Of a stretch of DNA of 64,000 bases, positions 62,415 through 64,000 are shown one piece after another (the stretch's first letter is position 1; the number at the start of each line of letters is the position of its first letter). The notes below the pieces were generated by a model that was given only the letters and a program-made list of their open reading frames with translations, was not told the DNA's origin and did no database searches. The DNA is taken from assembly GCF_014145325.1 (NCBI RefSeq), contig NZ_JACHTF010000016.1, positions 1-64,000 on the forward strand, in the 5' to 3' direction. A program made the position numbers and the translations under genes. This stretch comes from Marilutibacter spongiae. GTDB lineage: Bacteria; Pseudomonadota; Gammaproteobacteria; Xanthomonadales; Xanthomonadaceae.

Positions 62415-63181
62415 CACCGGTTCGCGAAGGTGCCGACGATGCTGCGCGAGCGGATCGGGGCTCCACGTGAAATCCATCGCCCAGGCTTGCTCGCAGCTGA
62501 AGCCACGGTGTCGCTCACTTCCTCCTCACGCGACGTGTATCGGCGCCCCGGGATGGGTCGGGCACGCTCCCCATCAACCGGGGGAATGCCGCGCCTGGCC
62601 CGGCATCCAAGCCCCGGTGTCGCATGGAAGGCAAGTTGGGGTTCCAGCGCTTGCCGGGGCGGGGTGAGACCGTTTTCGCGGCCGTGCCATGCGGTCTTGC
62701 CGAACGCCCAGCACGCTGCGCTGGGCCGGGTCGCCAAGCCCAGGGCACGGGCCGGGTCCCAGCGTTCGCTGGAATGACGGCAGTAGCCTGGCTTCCAACG
62801 CTCCATGTCGCATCACGGCATGGCGTACGGTGTGCGACCCGCACCGATGACAGCGTTGGACGCCAACTTTGACCCGACAGGTCATCCGGGCGGGCGCTGC
62901 AAGCTCACGCATCGGCGGTGCCGGGCAACCTTCGCTCCCCGTCGCCGGCTGCCTGGCCGTTTTCGTTTGCGCGCCAGCAGCCCGCAGGTGTTGCTACCAC
63001 GGCGTTGGCCGGAAATCCCGACGACCGGTTGCCTGGGCCGCTACGGGTGTGACCGGAGACAAGAAATAGCTCCTTTGGCGGATGATAGCGTTGTCATCGA
63101 TGCGCCCCCACCGCCGCTCGTGCAGGCGCCGCATCCCACGACACGCACGATTTCAAACCCACAAGGAAGGAGGACGGCAAC
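62415..63181. other. Long intergenic region with palindromic repeats, no gene supported
   Basis: 767 bp. From about 62560 to 62830 it holds several palindromic segments, including the CCCAGCGTTCGCTGGAATGA element at 62758 and diverged relatives near 62595 and 62641. From 62870 to 63080 the sequence is less repetitive and has no open frame with a ribosome site. The last 120 bp lead into the glucanase gene and include the operator-like palindrome at 63082. Small overlapping frames here have repeat-like or arginine-rich content and are not called. Confidence 0.5.
63082..63097. promoter_or_regulatory. LacI-type operator-like palindrome before the glucanase gene
   Basis: ATGATAGC and GTTGTCAT meet at a central CG, giving an imperfect 16-bp palindrome (half sites ATGATAGC and, complemented, ATGACAAC). 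LacI-family sugar regulators of proteobacteria commonly bind CG-centred operators of this kind. It sits 85 bp before the GH16 start codon. Confidence 0.5.
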
Positions 63182-64000
63182 ATGAAGTTCCCGGCAAAGT
63201 GCATGGCAATCCTGGCCTTTTCGCTCATCTCGGGCAGCGCGTTCGCACAGAACTGGCAGCTGGTCTGGAGCGACGAGTTCAACGGCTCGATCGGACCCGA
63301 CTGGGTGTTCGAAACCGGCAACGGCAGCGGCGGGTGGGGCAACAACGAGCTGCAGTATTACCGGCGCGAGAACGCCACGATCGAAAACAACACCCTGGCG
63401 ATCACCGCCCGTCGCGAAGATTTCGGCGGGTTCCGCTACACCTCCGCGCGCATGAAGACGCAGGGCCGCAAGACCTTCAAGTACGGTCGGATCGAGGCGC
63501 GGATGAAACTGCCTTCGTTCATGGGGGCCTGGCCGGCCTTCTGGATGCTCGGCGCGAACCTGCCCCAGGTCGGCTGGCCCGCTTCGGGCGAGATCGACGT
63601 GATGGAGCACGTCAACAACGAGAACCGCAGCTACGGCACCATCCACTGGCAGGACCACAACGGCAACTACGCCCAGTACAGCGGGCATACCGACGTCACC
63701 GTGCAGGACTGGCACGTGTACTCGATCGAGTGGGACGCCAACGCCATCCGCTGGTACGTCGACGGCAACAAGTTCCACGAGGCCAGCATCCAGGGCGGGG
63801 TCAACGGCACGCAGGAGTTCCACAACGACTTCTTCCTGCTGCTGAACTTCGCCATCGGCGGCAACTGGCCGGGCTTCAACGTGGACGAGAGCCGGCTGCC
63901 GGCGAAGATGAACGTCGACTACGTGCGCGTGTACTCCGGCGACGGCGGCACGCCGGGCGTCGCCTCGGTCCACCAGCACTGCAACTACGGCGGTTACGGC
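63182..64000 (+). CDS. GH16 family beta-glucanase (laminarinase-like), exported, partial
   Basis: 273 residues seen; the frame continues past the window. Signal peptide to about residue 23 (SGSAFAQ). The catalytic domain has WQLVWSDEFNGSIGPDWVFE, GWGNNELQYYRRENA, and the active-site motif GEIDVMEH with Glu137, Asp139 and Glu142, typical of beta-1,3(4)-glucanases. After the domain, from about residue 258, SGDGGTPGVASVHQHCNYGG begins what looks like a beta/gamma-crystallin-like or carbohydrate-binding C-terminal repeat. The ATG at 63182 has GGAGG eight bases upstream. Such secreted glucanases degrade fungal or algal walls, in keeping with a Lysobacter-like lifestyle. Confidence 0.93.
   Translation, partial: MKFPAKCMAILAFSLISGSAFAQNWQLVWSDEFNGSIGPDWVFETGNGSGGWGNNELQYYRRENATIENNTLAITARREDFGGFRYTSARMKTQGRKTFKYGRIEARMKLPSFMGAWPAFWMLGANLPQVGWPASGEIDVMEHVNNENRSYGTIHWQDHNGNYAQYSGHTDVTVQDWHVYSIEWDANAIRWYVDGNKFHEASIQGGVNGTQEFHNDFFLLLNFAIGGNWPGFNVDESRLPAKMNVDYVRVYSGDGGTPGVASVHQHCNYGGYG

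Noticed and set aside
62415-63181. c-di-GMP riboswitch or small RNA before the glucanase gene
   Set aside because: The stretch shows some paired segments, but I could not match the conserved cores of known riboswitch classes.

Overview
The window is very GC-rich chromosomal DNA from a gammaproteobacterium of the Xanthomonadaceae, most likely Lysobacter or a close relative. This is an inference from the gene families present, the dense families of short palindromic (REP-like) repeats, secreted lytic enzymes (M61 and M23 peptidases, a cell-wall amidase, a GH16 glucanase) and fused pyruvate-oxidoreductase-type genes. Almost all of it is closely packed housekeeping and exported-protein genes. Only the first 2 kb looks like accessory DNA: it has lower GC, the end of an IS3-family element and two unrecognised genes.

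Layout. 1-2 kb: IS3-family end, a one-helix membrane protein and an unrecognised coiled-coil protein. 2.2-6 kb: fused indolepyruvate ferredoxin oxidoreductase, a good terminator, then a tandem array of a 113-bp repeat. 6.6-16.5 kb: M61 peptidase, a beheaded DUF11 surface-protein fragment, BCCT transporter, DUF938 methyltransferase, modular amidase, MATE pump and an exported Cys-rich protein. 16.7-24 kb: a MrfA/MrfB-type repair helicase-exonuclease pair, two I78 inhibitor lipoproteins, a small Cys-rich protein, topoisomerase IB, and an overlapping pair of a short substrate-binding lipoprotein and a divergent CDF transporter. 24-33 kb: REP cluster, MFS pump, gltB-gltD, a heptanucleotide tandem array and a flavodoxin-fold reductase. 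33.5-37.7 kb: ergothioneine genes egtB-egtD, a divergent EgtE-like PLP enzyme, folE. 38-48.4 kb: a degenerate GGDEF receptor-like protein and a five-gene operon (small membrane protein, SDR-like protein, MexE/MexF/OprN-like RND pump) facing a LysR regulator. 48.4-58.8 kb: OprO/P-like porin and recC-recB-recD. 59-64 kb: DUF899 and VOC proteins, an M23 peptidase, an L,D-transpeptidase and a GH16 glucanase running off the end.

Functional links. The clearest cooperating groups are gltBD (ammonia assimilation), egtBD with the PLP gene (ergothioneine), the RND efflux operon with its LysR neighbour, recCBD (double-strand break repair) and mrfAB (probable adduct repair). Four intergenic stretches (6.0-6.6, 23.9-24.3, 32.4-32.7 and 62.4-63.2 kb) are repeat-rich. 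I saw no tRNA, rRNA or CRISPR array. The best leads for something new are the 566-1960 gene, the lipoprotein/CDF pair, the c-di-GMP-receptor-like degenerate GGDEF protein, the amidase with a lysozyme-like domain lacking its catalytic acid, and the atypical SDR-like protein in the efflux operon.
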